Origin: JBMNFI01 sp050949225
GTDB lineage: Bacteria > Bacillota > Dehalobacteriia > UBA4068
Direction: 5' to 3'
Length of the DNA: 64,000 nt
Assembly (NCBI GenBank): GCA_050949225.1
Contig: JBMNFI010000001.1
Coordinates: 186,001 to 250,000 of the forward strand
Part shown: positions 17,722 through 26,299 of the stretch, piece after piece
How positions within the stretch are numbered: the first letter of the stretch is position 1
Layout of the letters: every line of letters starts with the position of its first letter
Position numbers and translations under genes: made by a program
Notes under the pieces: model-generated
The model's input: only the letters and a program-made list of their open reading frames with translations
Database searches by the model: none
Told to the model about the DNA's origin: nothing

Positions 17722-18804
17722 ATGAAAATAAATATTGTCCTCAGAAACAGTAAAAAATCTCCCTTAAAGTCAGGCACTATGCCGCAAACCCCTCTGCCTC
17801 AAGAGCCGATTTTATCTAAACCCACTTTACCCACTTTTCCTTCTGCCGCACCGTTAAGGCAAGCAGCGACTAAAGAGGCGGCTCTACAACCTGAAATTAT
17901 TACTTCTGCTGTGGAAAAAAGTTCTAATCTGGCAGAAGTTTTTCAGGAGCTGGAGGAGTTGATTGGCTTACACGAGGTCAAAGCAATGGTTTATGAGGTG
18001 CATGCCTTCTGTGAAATCCAAAAAAAACGGGCTAATATGGCTTTACGGCATCAACCTACAGTGCTACATGCGGTTTTTAAGGGTAATCCCGGCAGCGGTA
18101 AAACTACTGTGGCGCGTTTGTTGGCTAAATTATATAAAGAATTAGGTGTCTTATCTCAAGGACATCTTTTGGAAGTAGAGCGTGCCGATCTGGTAGGAGA
18201 ATTCATTGGCCATACAGCAATCAAAACACGAGAGCAGGTGAAAAAGGCCCTTGGTGGTATGCTTTTTGTTGATGAAGCCTATTCATTATGCCGGGGCGGA
18301 GAAAAGGATTTTGGCATGGAGGCCATTGATGCACTGGTTAAAGCTATGGAGGATCATCGTAATGAGTTTGTACTCGTGCTAGCCGGTTATAACGAAGAAA
18401 TGGAGGGCTTTTTAGCCAGTAATCCGGGGCTTTCCTCCCGTTTGCCTTTGCAGCTGGATTTTCCTGATTATTCTGTGGAAGAATTGATTTCTATCGCAAA
18501 ATTAATGTATAAGAACTTTCAGTATCAGCCCAGCACAGATGGCTGGGCATGCCTGAAAAAAAATCTTGAAAGAGCTTTGTTTCTGGATCAACCCACTAAT
18601 GCCCGCAGCATCAGAAATATTGTGGAGGCCTCTCTGCGCACACAGGCGGTGCGTTTACTCAATGATCGCAGCTTGTCGGTGCTGGATGAAGAAACTATTT
18701 CGCAAATTTCTGCAGCAGATATAGAAAAAGCTGTAGTCAAAAATCGCCCGTCACGCCCTCAAAAAAGCAGTAAAAAGCCGCATTCCACACCTGCTTTAGG
18801 ATAA
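17722..18804 (+). CDS. spoVK: AAA+ ATPase of the CbbX/SpoVK family
   Basis: This 360-residue AAA+ protein has a Pro/Ala-rich N-terminal linker of about 75 residues, then LEELIGLHEVKAMVYEV, Walker A GNPGSGKTT near residue 119, Walker B MLFVDEAYSL and the arginine-finger segment NPGLSSRLP. This is the CbbX/SpoVK type. In Bacillus subtilis the spoVK gene lies near hfq and before ynbB, the same order as here, and its product is needed for spore cortex maturation. The start follows AGGAGTC. Its stop lies in an 8-base tandem repeat. Confidence 0.88.
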   Translation: MKINIVLRNSKKSPLKSGTMPQTPLPQEPILSKPTLPTFPSAAPLRQAATKEAALQPEIITSAVEKSSNLAEVFQELEELIGLHEVKAMVYEVHAFCEIQKKRANMALRHQPTVLHAVFKGNPGSGKTTVARLLAKLYKELGVLSQGHLLEVERADLVGEFIGHTAIKTREQVKKALGGMLFVDEAYSLCRGGEKDFGMEAIDALVKAMEDHRNEFVLVLAGYNEEMEGFLASNPGLSSRLPLQLDFPDYSVEELISIAKLMYKNFQYQPSTDGWACLKKNLERALFLDQPTNARSIRNIVEASLRTQAVRLLNDRSLSVLDEETISQISAADIEKAVVKNRPSRPQKSSKKPHSTPALG

Positions 18805-18818
18805 AATGATAAAATGAT
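18800..18818 (+). repeat. 8-bp tandem repeat across the spoVK stop codon
   Basis: GATAAAAT is repeated twice (18800-18807, 18808-18815) and begins a third time (GAT). The stop TAA (18802-18804) is in the first copy. Confidence 0.8.
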
Positions 18819-18897
18819 GACATAAACAGTAAGTCAAGCAGGAATTGGCTCTTCTTTTGTGGTATTGATAAATGATACCTAAAAGGAGGTTATTAAA

Positions 18898-20157
18898 ATT
18901 ACTACTTCATCAATATCTGAAAAAATAATCGATGAGGCGACCCACAAAGCATCTTTGGTGACAGAACAATACAGACCACGGGCCGAAAAAATTGCTGAAA
19001 AAAATTTTATTACTGTTTTAGAGGCCTTTCGTGAAGAAAGGGTGAGCGATTATCATTTTCAGCATAGCAGTGGCTATGGCTATAATGATAGTGGTCGCGA
19101 TAAATTAGAGCAGCTTTATGCTACTTTATTTAGTACGGAAGCGGCTTTAGTGCGTCAGCAAATTGTCTCCGGAACTCATGCTATTTATTTAGCCTTAGCG
19201 GGGAATTTGTTGCCCGGTGATGAGCTTTTAACTTTGGGACTACCTTATGATACATTACAAAAAGCCTTGGGCTTTAAAGAGCAACGGGAAGGTACACTGG
19301 TAGAGCAGGGGATAGAGGTAAGAGCGGTTGAAATTGATTTTAATAATCCTAATCCTGAGTCAATTGCTGCGGCCTTAAAACCTCATACCAAAATGGTCAG
19401 TATTCAGCGTTCTCGAGGTTATTCCTGGCGGCAAACGCTTTCAGTAGCAAAGATAACTGAAATTGCTGCGGCCATAAAACGTAAATCGCCTCAAACAATC
19501 ATTTTTGTGGACAACTGTTACGGTGAAATGGTAGAGGAAAGTGAACCCAGCCATCATCAAAATATCGATTTAATGGCCGGCTCTTTGATCAAAAATCTCG
19601 GTGCCGGTTTAGCTCCGGGCGGCGGTTACATTGTGGGCAAAGAACGATTGGTCGAACGGGCCGCCTATCGCATCACGGTCCCCGGTGCGGGAAGGGAAAT
19701 GGGCCCCAGTATTACTAACAATCGTCTTTATTATCAATGTCTTTTTTTAGCGCCGCAGATTATAAAAGAGGCAGTACTAGGTGCGGTTTTTAATGGTTCT
19801 TTTTTAAGTGAATTAGGTTTTGAAGTCAGCCCTAAACCAGAAGAGACACGTTATGATGTCATTCAAGCGGTTAAAATGAAAAACCGGGAAAATTTAATTG
19901 CTTTTTGTCAAGGAATTCAGCGTTATTCTCCCATTGACTCTTTTGTGCAGCCGACTCCTTCGCCTATGCCCGGTTACGATAATGAAATAATTATGGCCGC
20001 CGGTGCCTTTGTGCAGGGCTGCACCATTGAATTATCGGCAGATGCTCCGCTGGTTGAACCATATATTTTATATGTACAAGGAGGACTAAATTTTAATCAT
20101 GTCAAATATGCTGTTACAAGAACAGTAAAAGATATGTTGCAAGCAGGATTATTATAA
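18898..20157 (+). CDS. ynbB: YnbB-type PLP enzyme (methionine gamma-lyase family / aluminium resistance protein), probable AUU start
   Basis: This fold-type I PLP enzyme shows GYGYNDSGRDKLE, GTHAIYLAL, VDNCYGE and the lysine motif MAGSLIKNLGAG, and ends with SADAPLVEPYILYVQGG. Family members are annotated as aluminium resistance or methionine gamma-lyase-like; the reaction is not settled. The first canonical codon (GTG 18958, or TTG 18955) has no Shine-Dalgarno site and would remove a helix the family has. In frame upstream, ATT at 18898 lies 8 bases after a perfect AAAAGGAGGT (18881-18890), and this start gives 34 residues before KNFITVLEAF, the same as I recall for B. subtilis YnbB. An AUU start, as in infC, is therefore likely. 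Confidence 0.85.
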   Translation: MTTSSISEKIIDEATHKASLVTEQYRPRAEKIAEKNFITVLEAFREERVSDYHFQHSSGYGYNDSGRDKLEQLYATLFSTEAALVRQQIVSGTHAIYLALAGNLLPGDELLTLGLPYDTLQKALGFKEQREGTLVEQGIEVRAVEIDFNNPNPESIAAALKPHTKMVSIQRSRGYSWRQTLSVAKITEIAAAIKRKSPQTIIFVDNCYGEMVEESEPSHHQNIDLMAGSLIKNLGAGLAPGGGYIVGKERLVERAAYRITVPGAGREMGPSITNNRLYYQCLFLAPQIIKEAVLGAVFNGSFLSELGFEVSPKPEETRYDVIQAVKMKNRENLIAFCQGIQRYSPIDSFVQPTPSPMPGYDNEIIMAAGAFVQGCTIELSADAPLVEPYILYVQGGLNFNHVKYAVTRTVKDMLQAGLL

Positions 20158-20179
20158 AACAAGCAGGATTATTATAAAA
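20140..20179 (+). repeat. 20-bp perfect tandem duplication across the ynbB stop codon
   Basis: CAAGCAGGATTATTATAAAA occurs at 20140-20159 and again at 20160-20179 without a gap. The TAA stop of ynbB (20155-20157) is in the first copy. Confidence 0.95.
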
Positions 20180-20195
20180 ATTTAAGGAATAGAGT

Positions 20196-20226
20196 AAAAA
20201 CACCCATCTTTTTGTGGTGTTTTTTA
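20196..20226 (+). terminator. Intrinsic terminator after ynbB
   Basis: The stem AAAAACACC / GGTGTTTTT surrounds an 11-base loop and is followed by T residues. Confidence 0.7.
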
Positions 20227-20336
20227 TTGTTGGTATTATAAACAAGTTTAAAACTGGCTATTGAATGAATACCAGTCTTTGATTATCATGGAATTGCCTA
20301 GGCTAAATAAAATAAAGCTAGAAAAGAGGAAATATC

Positions 20337-21206
20337 ATGTATGATCAAGAGAAAAAACGGCAAATAACCCGCAAATTAGCAGGTGGTGTTATTATGGACG
20401 TAACCACCTCAGAGCAAGCCGTTATAGCCGAAGAGGCCGGTGCTTGTGCTGTGATGGCCTTGGAAAAGGTGCCTGCTGACATACGCAGTACCGGTGGTGT
20501 GGCCAGAATGAGTGACCCCAAAATGATCAAAGAAATACAAAATTCCGTTAAAATTCCCGTAATGGCTAAAATCCGTATCGGACACCTGGCCGAGGCAGAG
20601 ATCCTTGAAGCCTTAAAGGTTGATTGTATTGATGAGAGCGAGGTTTTATCCCCGGCTGACGATAAATACCATGTCAATAAGCATAAATTTTCTATCCCCT
20701 TTGTTTGTGGAGCAAGAAATCTTGGCGAAGCATTGCGCAGAATCCAGGAAGGGGCAGCTATGATCAGGACTAAAGGGGAGCCTGGAACAGGAGATATTGT
20801 ACAAGCGGTGATGCATTTGCGGACCATCAATGGTGAGATCCGTGCCGTAAAAAGTCTGGATGAAGATGAATTGTTTTATAAAGCTAAAGAATTGCAAGTA
20901 TCCTATGAAGTACTTAAATATGTACATGAGCATGGCAAATTACCGGTAGTAAATTTTTCTGCCGGCGGTGTGGCAACTCCTGCCGATGCTGTGCTGATGA
21001 TGAAGCTAGGAGCTGAAGGTGTTTTTGTTGGCTCAGGTATTTTCAAGGCAAATGATGCGGCTAAAAGAGCCAAAGCCATTGTAGAGGCCGTAAAAAACTA
21101 TAATGACGCTTCATTAATTGCCCAGTTATCTGAAAATTTAGGTGAGGCCATGGTTGGTATCAGCGCCTCAGAGCTCACCGTGCAAATGTCTGAGCGCGGG
21201 GTGTAA
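20337..21206 (+). CDS. pdxS: Pyridoxal 5'-phosphate synthase lyase subunit PdxS
   Basis: PdxS makes pyridoxal phosphate from ribose 5-phosphate, glyceraldehyde 3-phosphate and ammonia. The 289-residue TIM-barrel protein keeps GGVIMDVT near the start, EEAGACAVMALE, the motif PVMAKIRIGH with the catalytic lysine, FVCGARNLGEALRRI and GAEGVFVGSGIFK. It has its own GAGGAAAT site. The glutaminase partner gene pdxT, which usually follows at once, is absent: a terminator and convergent lexA follow instead. Several PLP-binding proteins (YnbB type, YggS) are in the window. Confidence 0.97.
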   Translation: MYDQEKKRQITRKLAGGVIMDVTTSEQAVIAEEAGACAVMALEKVPADIRSTGGVARMSDPKMIKEIQNSVKIPVMAKIRIGHLAEAEILEALKVDCIDESEVLSPADDKYHVNKHKFSIPFVCGARNLGEALRRIQEGAAMIRTKGEPGTGDIVQAVMHLRTINGEIRAVKSLDEDELFYKAKELQVSYEVLKYVHEHGKLPVVNFSAGGVATPADAVLMMKLGAEGVFVGSGIFKANDAAKRAKAIVEAVKNYNDASLIAQLSENLGEAMVGISASELTVQMSERGV

Positions 21207-21228
21207 ATTAACCAATAAATAATATCTT

Positions 21229-21262
21229 AAAACTACCGATAGGTGCATCTATCGGTAGTTTT
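21229..21262. terminator. Bidirectional terminator between pdxS and lexA
   Basis: A perfect 14-bp stem AAAACTACCGATAG / CTATCGGTAGTTTT with loop GTGCAT lies between the converging genes pdxS (+) and lexA (-). Confidence 0.9.
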
Positions 21263-21266
21263 TGTT

Positions 21267-21887
21267 TTAAAGTTGCCTAAACAGTGCCAAAGGTTTACCA
21301 AGAATTTCAACACTGTCAACAATAATTGGATCCATACTGCTGTTTTCCGGCTGCAAGCGGAAGTGATCATTTTCTTTGTAAAAAGTTTTCACCGTTGCTT
21401 CATCTTCGATCAAAATGACAGCAATATCACCATTTCGCACGACAGAGGTTTTTTCTACTATTAATAAATCACCATTATAAAAACCTGCTTCAATCATACT
21501 TTCCCCGGAAACACGCAGGATAAAAAGATCGGCATTAGAATGCACAAAATCAAGTGGTATAGAAAAGGTATCCTCAATATTTTCCTCTGCAAAAATTGGC
21601 AGACCAGCGCTAACTTTACCGACAATTGGTATATCAACCATCTCACGCTTAGGAAAACTAAATGCCGGATCATCCATAATCTCCAAAGCCCGCGGCTTAG
21701 AGCTATCACGCCGCAGATACCCTTTTTTCTCCAGAGTAGTAAGATGACAATGTACGGTAGAGGTGGAGCTTAAGCCTACTGCGTTACCAATTTCCCGCAC
21801 ACTGGGGGGATAGCCTTTTTCCTTCATATCTTTTTTTATAAAATCTAAAATAGCAGCTTGACGTTTACTGAGATCAATGTATTTCAT
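21267..21887 (-). CDS. lexA: SOS repressor LexA
   Basis: The 206-residue protein has an N-terminal winged helix (SVREIGNAVGLSSTSTVHCHL) and a C-terminal S24 self-cleavage domain. The cleavage site is Ala94-Gly95 (KVSAGLP), the nucleophile is Ser130 in SGESM and the general-base lysine is Lys167 in EATVKTF. I place the start at ATG 21887, seven bases after GGAGGT; the ATG at 21893 is too close. RecA-triggered cleavage would lift repression of lexA and the divergent yneA-like gene, whose shared control region holds three LexA-like boxes. Confidence 0.97.
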   Translation of the reverse strand: MKYIDLSKRQAAILDFIKKDMKEKGYPPSVREIGNAVGLSSTSTVHCHLTTLEKKGYLRRDSSKPRALEIMDDPAFSFPKREMVDIPIVGKVSAGLPIFAEENIEDTFSIPLDFVHSNADLFILRVSGESMIEAGFYNGDLLIVEKTSVVRNGDIAVILIEDEATVKTFYKENDHFRLQPENSSMDPIIVDSVEILGKPLALFRQL

Positions 21888-21929
21888 TATCATAACCTCC
21901 TATAAATACTATAAAGACCTTTTATATAT

Positions 21930-22025
21930 ATTATACATAATTATTAAAAAAAAGTCAAACAAATGTTCTTAAAAGTATTGACATGGAATAAATGTTCTGG
22001 TATAGTATTAATAGAACTATTGTTC
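21930..22025. promoter_or_regulatory. Divergent lexA/yneA SOS control region with three LexA boxes
   Basis: For lexA (-), a -35 TTGACT (complement of 21953-21958) and a -10 TATAAT (complement of 21930-21935) are 17 bases apart. For the yneA-like gene (+), TTGACA is at 21978-21983 and TATAGT at 22001-22006, also 17 apart. LexA-like boxes of the form GAAC-N4-GTTC are at 22014-22025 (perfect, GAACTATTGTTC), 21986-21997 (GAATAAATGTTC, between -35 and -10 of yneA) and 21957-21968 (AAACAAATGTTC, overlapping the lexA -35). Confidence 0.88.
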
Positions 22026-22059
22026 TTTAATTTTTTATTTATTGTGGAGGTACACTATA

Positions 22060-22434
22060 ATGGAAAGACTAGCTTCGAGAAGATTAGCTTCAAATAGAAG
22101 ATCTAATAGAAGATCTAAGCAAAAAAAACGTGCCGGTTATGTGCAAATTTTGATTTTTATCTTTTTGGTGACTGTTTTTTGTTTAACCTTAACTTTAACT
22201 TCGATGGCTAAAGCATCTAGAGTTATCGATTATCATAATACAACTGAAATACAAACGGTGGTAGTAGAAAAAGGGGATAGTCTTTGGTCTTTAGCTAAAG
22301 AATATTATCCCTCCGAACGCAATGATATCAGAAAGGTTATTCACCAGATTAAAAAAGTTAATAATTTGACCACAGCTGAGATATATATTGGGCAAACCTT
22401 ATTTATGCCATGCCAGCTGGATCATGTCGACTAA
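22060..22434 (+). CDS. yneA: YneA-like SOS cell-division suppressor (LysM protein)
   Basis: The 124-residue protein has an Arg/Ser/Asn-rich N-terminus (residues 1-26) made of DNA-level repeats, one membrane segment at about 27-49, and a C-terminal LysM domain from about 66 (VEKGDSLWSLAKEYY to YIGQTLFMP). This is the layout of YneA, the inhibitor of septation induced by DNA damage in Firmicutes. It is divergent from lexA, and its promoter carries LexA boxes, including one between -35 and -10. I chose ATG 22060, nine bases after TGGAGG. No resolvase-like yneB follows. LysM proteins of other function are the alternative. Confidence 0.8.
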   Translation: MERLASRRLASNRRSNRRSKQKKRAGYVQILIFIFLVTVFCLTLTLTSMAKASRVIDYHNTTEIQTVVVEKGDSLWSLAKEYYPSERNDIRKVIHQIKKVNNLTTAEIYIGQTLFMPCQLDHVD

Positions 22435-23077
22435 ACAGGTGGCAGATGATTATAGTTGTTTGATAAAACCTGTCAAAGTATTGGATGTTTCTATAGTCGT
22501 ATTGGTGTTGTATTTGTGTTGTATGGGGTAATTCATTGTATTAGATGATTCATGTATTTTTCATAATGCTACGCACAAATAACTTCCGATAATGTATGTT
22601 ATGTAAACTAAAGTGCTAATTTGTTTCTTTCTATGTGTCTTCTGCTAAAAACCATGATACATTCTATTATGCATTCTATGCACAATCGTTAAGCAGCATC
22701 TGATCATCCAATTGATGACATTAGTTATCCAACCTATCTCATATCATGTGCAACATTATGATCGTTTACGCAAATATACGAGCCTTCCTGAAAATGTTGC
22801 ATTGCAGTACATGATATGGCTTCCCTAAAAGAGCTTAACGAGAGCTTGGGCTTAGTCAATAGTGTTAATTATATTATAAGCTCGTTTTACTCTCGTTTTG
22901 CTCTTTCCCATATCTTTATCTTACTCGATCTTACTCAACGCCACAACGCCTTAAAATATAATACCGATTAAAAAATCGGCATGTGGGCATTTGGAATATG
23001 CCAATCCGAGGGCAAAAAGAGCTATCCTGATTTTACTAACAGTTAGCCTGCCGACGGTATTAATTATTCGTGAGTGT
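22435..23077. other. 643-base intergenic region with large, competing inverted repeats
   Basis: No credible gene is present between the converging yneA-like and miaB genes. Inverted repeat A pairs 22741-22749 with 22809-22817 and 22750-22757 with 22793-22800, with an 8-base bulge. Inverted repeat B pairs 22828-22834 with 22900-22906 and 22837-22844 with 22890-22897, extended by 22814-22819 with 22908-22913. A and B share 22814-22817, so they compete. A third unit is closed by TAATACCG/CGGTATTA (22959-22966 with 23055-23062) and contains smaller hairpins at 22964-22979 and 22987-23002. A 10-base tandem repeat lies at 22919-22938. I recognise no known RNA or mobile element. Confidence 0.5.
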
Positions 23078-24409
23078 TTATTTTTCTTGACCTAACAAGG
23101 TCCAGGTTTTTGCCTCAATTATTTCCAGGTCTAAAATATCCCCGGCAGTTATTTTAGGGGCACAAAGAGGCTTAAATAAGACGATTTTATTGCCATCCGT
23201 GCGGCCGCTAAAAACATTGGGATTATTTTTACTGGGACCTTCAACCATAACTGTTACCATTTGACCTAAGAGTTTTGTATTGCTTTGCAGACTGAAAGAG
23301 TTTTGTAATTCCTGCAAGCTTTGCAAACGCATCTTTTTTTCAACAATTGTCACTTGATCTGATATTTGAGCTGCAGGTGTACCACTTCTTGGCGAATACA
23401 CAAAAGTATATGCCATATCAAATTTGATTTTTTCAACCATTTCCATGGTGTCGGCAAAATCAGCTGCAGTTTCATTGGGAAAACCCACAATAATATCTGT
23501 TGTAATAGTGCTGTGAGGACAAAAGATGCGTATTTTATTTACTAAATCAAAATACTCCTCCCTGGTATATCCCCTATTCATCAGAGAAAGGATTTTATTT
23601 GAACCCGCTTGTAAAGGTAAATGAAAATGCTGACAGACTTTATCCAAACTGGCAATCGTTTTTATTAATTTATCACTAAAATCTCGGGGATGAGAGGTCA
23701 TATAACGAATCCTTTTTAACCCCTCCACCCTATTTACTTGAGTCAATAAATCAGCAAAATCCATCTTTTCTTTAAGATCATGACCATAGGAATTAACATT
23801 TTGACCTAAAAGTTGCACCTCTTTTATCCCATTTTTCGCTAACTGCCGAATATCTCGCATAATAAGTTCCGGCTGACGACTTCTTTCGCGACCCCTGACA
23901 TAAGGGACAATGCAGTACGAGCAATAATTATTGCAGCCATAAATTATGCTGACTTGAGCACTATGACCTCTTTGACCCTGCTGAATTTTTAGCTCATGCA
24001 CATTGGTATTAGCCAAATCCCCTTCAGCATATTCTTCAGCAACATCTATAATCTTTTGTGAAGTGGCCGCAAACTGCTCCACATACATAGGTAATTTTGC
24101 TGTAGAAAAAGTACCTAAAATTATATCAATATTTCTATAAGATTTAAGTAATTTTTCAACGATACCATCTTTTTGCATCATACAACCGCAAACGGCAATA
24201 ATCGCCTGCTTATAATGCTTAAGATTTCCCAAGTAACCTAGTATTTTATTTTCAGCGCTTTGACGTATGCAGCATGTATTGACGACTATTAAATCAGCGG
24301 TATTGATATCAAGCGTCTCCTGATGTCCAACTTCCTGCAGCATACTCCCTAAAAGCACCGTATCACTTTCATTCATTTGGCAACCAAAAGTAGTAATAAA
24401 ATACCGCAT
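23078..24409 (-). CDS. miaB: tRNA-2-methylthio-N6-dimethylallyladenosine synthase MiaB
   Basis: This radical SAM methylthiotransferase (443 residues) adds the methylthio group to isopentenyl-A37 of tRNA. The N-terminal domain begins TTFGCQMNESDT with three cluster cysteines (GCQMN, NTCCIRQSA, VCGCMMQ); the radical SAM motif is CNNYCSYCIVPYVRGRERSR near residue 158, and a TRAM domain closes the protein. It is preceded by AAGGAGCG and lies 22 bases after recJ in the same direction. It works after MiaA, encoded at 16451-17386. Confidence 0.96.
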   Translation of the reverse strand: MRYFITTFGCQMNESDTVLLGSMLQEVGHQETLDINTADLIVVNTCCIRQSAENKILGYLGNLKHYKQAIIAVCGCMMQKDGIVEKLLKSYRNIDIILGTFSTAKLPMYVEQFAATSQKIIDVAEEYAEGDLANTNVHELKIQQGQRGHSAQVSIIYGCNNYCSYCIVPYVRGRERSRQPELIMRDIRQLAKNGIKEVQLLGQNVNSYGHDLKEKMDFADLLTQVNRVEGLKRIRYMTSHPRDFSDKLIKTIASLDKVCQHFHLPLQAGSNKILSLMNRGYTREEYFDLVNKIRIFCPHSTITTDIIVGFPNETAADFADTMEMVEKIKFDMAYTFVYSPRSGTPAAQISDQVTIVEKKMRLQSLQELQNSFSLQSNTKLLGQMVTVMVEGPSKNNPNVFSGRTDGNKIVLFKPLCAPKITAGDILDLEIIEAKTWTLLGQEK

Positions 24410-24431
24410 TATTCGCTCCTTAATTTAGAAC

Positions 24432-26219
24432 TTACTTGCCTTGATTTTGGCTGAGTCGAAAATCAATGACTTGTAGTTGCAGGTAAGATTGACCGTTAAA
24501 TTCGTTAATTCCTATAGTGTAAATAAAGTCCAAATACCTGCCGAAAGTGTTTTTTTGTAAAACATTTTGCCACAAAGCGTCATCAAATTCCTGCACAATA
24601 AGCTTTTCCAGCTGGTCTTTATGATTAAATGAAATAAGTTCTACCGCTTTATACCGGTCACGGGTACGGCAAAAAAACTTCATCACTTGTCCAGTTTTTC
24701 CCATAAAACTGATTTTTTCTACTAATACCTCTTTATCAACAAACAGCGGCTTATCATTGCCTTTACCATAAGGTTCCATAATTTCCAGCAACTCCGCCGT
24801 TCCTTTAGTAGGGAGATGCAGAGGGAATTGTTTATCAATGCGTACAACGGGAATCATCTCTTCTGTCGATAAGGGACAATCCCTATTCAAACATTCACTA
24901 AGTGCAGGTAAATTGCTTTTATGAATACTGAGCCCAGCTGCCATTGGATGACCGCCAAAGGCCGTAAACAGTTCGCGACAAGCCGACAAAGCTTGAAAAA
25001 TATCATATCCCTCAATAGAGCGACAGGAACCACGTAAAATATCCTCCGTACCGGTGATAATAATTGTCGGGCGATAAAAATACTCTTTGACCCTGCCGGC
25101 AACGATACCGGCCACACTTTCATTTACTTCAGGACAATGGAGTACTATCACCTTTTGTTTGTGCAGCTGTGTTTTTTCGACCTTTTTAATAGCTAAACTA
25201 GTACCTTCGGCGGTAATTTTTTTTCGACTTGTATTAAGTTCTACCAAATAACTGGCCAAATCATAGGCTTTCTGCGGATCCTTTGTCAAAAAAAGCTCTA
25301 CAGCCAAGCTGCCCTCTTTCAAGCGACCGGAAGCATTAATGCAGGGACCGATAATAAAACCCACATGATAAACGGTAATTTCCTTGCCCTCCAAACCTGT
25401 TAGACTGATCAAAGCTCGCAGGCCATAATTTTTTGTGGCGGCCAATTTGGGCAGGCCCTTTTTAACGAGACAACGGTTGTCCTCGACCAAATCAACTAAA
25501 TCACAAATGGTAGCAATAGTAGCAAAAGATAATAATTCCTCTTCAAGTTCCGCCCATTCAAGATTAAGATAACCAAACAACGCTTCAGAAAAACGCAGAC
25601 ACAGACCGGCCGCACAATATAACTTAAAAGGGTAAGCGCAATCAGCCTGCTTAGGATCAACCACTGCCGCCGCATGTGGAATCAATTCACTGTTATCATC
25701 TTCAGCCAGTGTAATACTATGATGATCGATGATCACCACCTTAAGACCCAGCGAATTAGCAAAATCGACTTCTGCAAGATTGGAAATACCAAGATCACAA
25801 GCCAGAATAATTTCTGCCCCTGATTCATGCAGGGACTTAAGTGCATCATTGTTAAGCCCATAACCCTCCGAGTCACGCTGCGGTATGTAGAAATCGGGAT
25901 CAGCACCCAGCTTGCTTAAAGTTTTAGATAAAATTACCGTGCTCATAATGCCATCTGCATCATAATCACCAAAAATAATAATTTTACGTTTGTTTTTAAC
26001 CGCATCCGCTATAATAGATAAAGCTTTATCCATGTCCTTAAACAAGAAAGGGGAAGCTAAAGAAGGTTGGTCAATTTGCAGAAATCTACTGATATCTTGC
26101 ACATCATCATAGCCGCGAACGGCCAGTAATTGTGCCAACAACAGTGGAAGCTCGGCCTTTTGTTTAACTAGTTTTTTTGGATCAAAAGCAGCCCTTTTCA
26201 ACATCCATTTGTTCATCAT
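24432..26219 (-). CDS. recJ: Single-stranded-DNA-specific exonuclease RecJ
   Basis: RecJ degrades single-stranded DNA 5' to 3' in recombination and mismatch repair. The DHH-family motifs are present: FGDYDADGIMST near residue 82, DHHSI and SGRLKEGSLAVELFL, then the DHHA1 part with FGGHPMAAGLS and the RecJ OB fold. Length is 595 residues with the start at ATG 26219, seven bases after AAGGAGG; two other ATG codons lie within 6 bases. It follows secF after a terminator and may share a transcript with miaB. Confidence 0.96.
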   Translation of the reverse strand: MMNKWMLKRAAFDPKKLVKQKAELPLLLAQLLAVRGYDDVQDISRFLQIDQPSLASPFLFKDMDKALSIIADAVKNKRKIIIFGDYDADGIMSTVILSKTLSKLGADPDFYIPQRDSEGYGLNNDALKSLHESGAEIILACDLGISNLAEVDFANSLGLKVVIIDHHSITLAEDDNSELIPHAAAVVDPKQADCAYPFKLYCAAGLCLRFSEALFGYLNLEWAELEEELLSFATIATICDLVDLVEDNRCLVKKGLPKLAATKNYGLRALISLTGLEGKEITVYHVGFIIGPCINASGRLKEGSLAVELFLTKDPQKAYDLASYLVELNTSRKKITAEGTSLAIKKVEKTQLHKQKVIVLHCPEVNESVAGIVAGRVKEYFYRPTIIITGTEDILRGSCRSIEGYDIFQALSACRELFTAFGGHPMAAGLSIHKSNLPALSECLNRDCPLSTEEMIPVVRIDKQFPLHLPTKGTAELLEIMEPYGKGNDKPLFVDKEVLVEKISFMGKTGQVMKFFCRTRDRYKAVELISFNHKDQLEKLIVQEFDDALWQNVLQKNTFGRYLDFIYTIGINEFNGQSYLQLQVIDFRLSQNQGK

Positions 26220-26253
26220 TGACATCCCTCCTTCTTATTAGCGCTTTAAGTTT

Positions 26254-26284
26254 TATAAAAGCTCCCAGTAAAATACTGAGAGCT
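26254..26284 (-). terminator. Intrinsic terminator after secF
   Basis: On the minus strand GCTCTCAGTA pairs with TACTGGGAGC (one G-T wobble), loop TTT, followed by TTTTATAAAA. It separates secDF from recJ. Confidence 0.75.
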
Positions 26285-26299
26285 CGTAGCAGCTTGATC

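Noticed and set aside
20345..20830. 161-codon open frame antisense to pdxS
   Set aside because: It lies entirely within pdxS, has no ribosome binding site, and its composition is that of a complementary strand of a conserved gene.
22741..22913. Insertion sequence with terminal inverted repeats
   Set aside because: The repeats face each other over short loops, no transposase or target duplication is present, so hairpin structure is the simpler reading.
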